Assembly (NCBI GenBank): GCA_014529385.2
Contig: CM043960.1
Coordinates: 39,609,281 to 39,673,280, forward strand
Origin: Adiantum capillus-veneris
Taxonomy: Eukaryota > Streptophyta > Polypodiopsida > Polypodiales > Pteridaceae
Direction of reading: 5' to 3'
DNA: 64,000 nucleotides
Below the pieces are notes generated by a model. It did no database searches and had not been told where the DNA came from. It saw only the letters and a program-made list of their open reading frames with translations. The position numbers were made by a program, and so were the translations under genes. The stretch's first letter is position 1. Each line of letters begins with the position of its first letter. Positions 61,895 through 64,000 of the stretch are shown here, in pieces.

Positions 61895-62009
61895 GTTTAC
61901 TTAGACCCTAACGAGGAGTATGCTATTCGCATTGATGACATGACCATGGTATTGAGTTTGCAAAAGAGATTAGGGCAAACAAAAAAGGAAAAATGTACAT
62001 AGATAGAAA

Positions 62010-62488
62010 CGAAATTTCATCATAACTAGGAATTTATATTTCAAATAAAAAACTAAGCATAGGCAGGTTATTGGGGCATCATTGATAAGCATTTAGAGCA
62101 TTCTAGGTCGAAAACGACTAGGTCAAAAATCCACTATTGTTAATAATCGCGATTTTGGAACTTGACCTAAAGTGGGGTTTGAGACCATAAGCATGTGTGC
62201 TTAGGTCTTATAAACGTTTCCTAGAAGTTTTGCTACGTTTGGATGTCATTTGATGCCGTAACGGATGTGATTTGTTTGCCGATGAGCGATTGGCTTTTGG
62301 TGATTTCAATCACTTGAGTGTAGCTTAAGTTAAATGCGAGTTGTTAGTTGATTTTCGAGAGATTGACAACCTCTTGTAGCCTCTATGCACTAGTCGAGTC
62401 ATCTTCATCCATTGGATTGACAATTTAATCATAGTTCTCGCTAATACGGCAATAAGATAGGATCGTGAGGTTAGACATGCGTCCCACA
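62010..62488 (+). repeat. Element D2 LTR, 3' half
   Basis: About 479 bp matching D1 59252-59729. It keeps the half palindrome as GTTAATAATCGCGATT at 62139-62154, with the intact CGCG centre. Confidence 0.88.
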
Positions 62489-62490
62489 TT

Positions 62491-62508
62491 TGGCGCCGAT
62501 GCCCGGGA
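62491..62508 (+). other. Primer-binding site of element D2 (tRNA-Asp)
   Basis: TGGCGCCGATGCCCGGGA, about 16 of 18 matches to the tRNA-Asp complement. Confidence 0.82.
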
Positions 62509-63170
62509 CCGAAGAGACCTAAACTTGTAAAAAACATGAGCGTCTTGTGAAGTTATCCTTTAACTTCTCCTAGGATCACCTAGAGTTCAAAACTTTCTTT
62601 TAAAAACTGCATAGCCTAAGATTGTCATCTTTTGCTGTGTAGAGGTAGCTTGGAAGTAATCGTACTTGCTGAGTGCCTTTAGGATTTCACGATTGTAGAA
62701 ATAGATTAGGATTTTGAGGATGATTGGTAGAAAAGACAAGTCTTAAGATCAATGCTCATAAAACCATAAAAGACAAGAAAATGAGTGTTTGTGGTCACTT
62801 TTCACAACTCCATTGCACGAGAATCTAGGAGTAGGGTAAGTAGGATCCAAGGTGGATTTCAGAACATTGCTCTCTCTGAAAGAATCATTGTGAGTTGTAG
62901 AATTTCAAGTCTACGGCTGAAAATAGCACGAAAAGACTCGAAACCACTTAATCTGACCGGAGAGTAAGCTTAAAAGTTGTTTGAACCAATGAGTAAGCTC
63001 AAGGACACTTCGAGGTAAAAATTTCAAGAGTTGGCCAAAACTCAGATTATTGACTTTTCTTTGACATTTTAGGCCAAAGTAGGTTTTGACTTGATTTATA
63101 GGCTTAAAATAGCTCATGTAAAGACTGTCTTTGAAAAAATTGCAAAAAAGTGTTCATTTCAAGCCTGAAG

Positions 63171-63754
63171 GTAATAATCGCGATTATTAACTTTTAGCTC
63201 AGATTTTACCAAGGTTTATGTCATTGACTCATTGCATGTGTACAAACAACTTTTGTAAAGGCACAAAAGATTTGGATCACCAAACTAACAAAAAACTGGG
63301 TAAAAACTAAAGTTTGTACTAACTTTCTGAATCTTGAGTGTAAATTTGGAAAAAAAAAAATCCAAACTTGTTGATATTTGATTTATAGGCTTATATTGAT
63401 GTGATAAACAAGTGTACATGCTCAGTTGACCAAAAAGATGTAAAAAGTTACCAGTTGTAAATAATCGCGATTATTTACATCTGTCCTATTTTTCAACTTT
63501 TTTGACCAAGTTAGCATACCACCATGTTGTAATAAGCCCACAAACCAAATTTGGTAAGATTTGGATCACTAGATTGAAAATTGTGACCAAATTTGCAAAG
63601 TTAGTCTGCGGCGGACAGAAAATTGATGACCATTTGACCAAAAATTGTCCAAACTTAATGCAACTTGGCTAGTGACCTTAACTTGAGGTGCTTAACAGAT
63701 TTGTGTCAAAGTTGGATAAAAATTTAGATGGAGTAAATAATCGTGATTATTTAC
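63171..63754 (+). repeat. Leader palindrome array of element D2 (visible part)
   Basis: Palindromes centred at 63180, 63467 and 63743 (steps 287 and 276). The second is a perfect 22-bp palindrome, arm GTAAATAATCG. The third has GT at the centre. The next would be expected just beyond the window. Confidence 0.88.
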
Positions 63755-64000
63755 ATCTGCTTTTAAACTTGATAATTTTGCAAATGTGAGTATACCACAA
63801 GGTCAAATATATCAAGTAGACCCCACAGATCAATTTTGGTGAAATTTGGATCACAAAAGTGAGACTTAAGCCAGATTCTTGAAGTCAGAGTTGACGGACA
63901 CAAAACATTTGATAAACTTTATCAGATTTTGTCCAAACTTGTTGAAACTTGTCCAAGGACTTTCACAGGTTGTATACTTGCCAAACCAAGCCAAAAAGTA

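Larger units (their letters stand above)
58812..62009 (+). mobile_element. Element D1: LTR, leader and gag start of a palindrome-leader retrotransposon
   Basis: A 918-bp LTR (58812-59729), tRNA-Asp-like primer site, 1.9-kb leader with four palindromes and a gag start. It is cut at about 62009, where sequence jumps into the middle of a second LTR copy (D2). LTR length and leader design match A and B. Confidence 0.85.
62010..64000 (+). mobile_element. Element D2: second, truncated LTR-leader copy
   Basis: Begins inside the LTR (ATTTCATCATAACTAGG, equal to D1 59254 on), continues through the LTR end at 62488, primer site and leader with three palindromes, then leaves the window. It lies head-to-tail with D1. 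D2 is not a plain copy: it has many substitutions and small indels relative to D1. Confidence 0.85.

Overview
The window is repeat-rich nuclear DNA, most likely from a streptophyte (a land plant or charophyte alga). It is packed with nested Ty3/gypsy-type LTR retrotransposons primed by tRNA-Asp (primer sites of the form TGGCGCC-N4-5-CCGGGGA), plus a Mutator-like transposase relic, a Penelope-like reverse transcriptase relic and many long (CA)n, (CT)n and (GA)n microsatellites. I see no rRNA, tRNA or CRISPR locus and no convincing host gene. One small two-exon candidate is listed with low confidence. I cannot name the species from sequence alone.

Layout. Element A (+ strand, cut by the left window edge, ending at 29944) has gag, aspartic protease and a long tail of W-(V/I)-P-K repeats but no recognisable reverse transcriptase or integrase, so it looks non-autonomous. 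Its gag is split by element B (- strand, 3634-23339, 19.7 kb, 926-bp LTRs, near-matching target duplication gtgtc/atgtc). B is a giant element with gag, protease 1, RT, RNase H, a duplicated integrase zinc-binding domain, integrase, a second protease-like domain with W-x-P-K repeats, and a separate coiled-coil ORF in the envelope position. From 29945 to 39383 lie relics: a MULE-like gene with five tandem copies of a C-terminal module, a Penelope-like RT, microsatellites and a candidate two-exon mini-gene. Element C (+, 39384-48391, perfect AAAAC target duplication) is another gag-protease-W-x-P-K element without RT. Element E (+, 50540-56952, GCAT target duplication) has 1.5-kb LTRs, a gag and an ORF with one membrane segment. 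Element D (+, from 58812) is a 918-bp LTR, primer site, long leader and gag start, followed by a second, truncated LTR-leader copy (D2, from about 62010) running off the window.

The most interesting signal is shared by three different families (A, B, D). Their long non-coding leaders are built from units of about 285 bp, each carrying one 18-24-bp palindrome. The palindrome is nearly invariant within a family but entirely different between families: A = ACATGGATCGCGATCCATGT; B = arm AGACATCCTACG plus its complement; D = arm GTAAATAATCG plus its complement. All have a CGCG centre, a short GTCCAAAT-like phrase usually about 85-89 nt upstream, and a half-copy of the same palindrome inside the LTR about 320-360 bp before its end. 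B carries a second array, spaced exactly 285, 285 and 285 bp, just upstream of its envelope-position ORF. Nearly every variation in the palindrome cores is a C-to-T or G-to-A change at the central CpGs. This looks like a family-specific cis-acting system (dimeric protein binding sites, RNA-dimerisation sites or an anti-silencing/phasing device) that I do not recognise from known elements.

How the parts fit: A, B and C share gag, a pre-protease region, the protease, a post-protease domain and W-x-P-K tails, so B (or a relative with intact RT) could supply RT and integrase to A- and C-like elements. All copies here carry stops, frameshifts or lost catalytic residues and look inactive.
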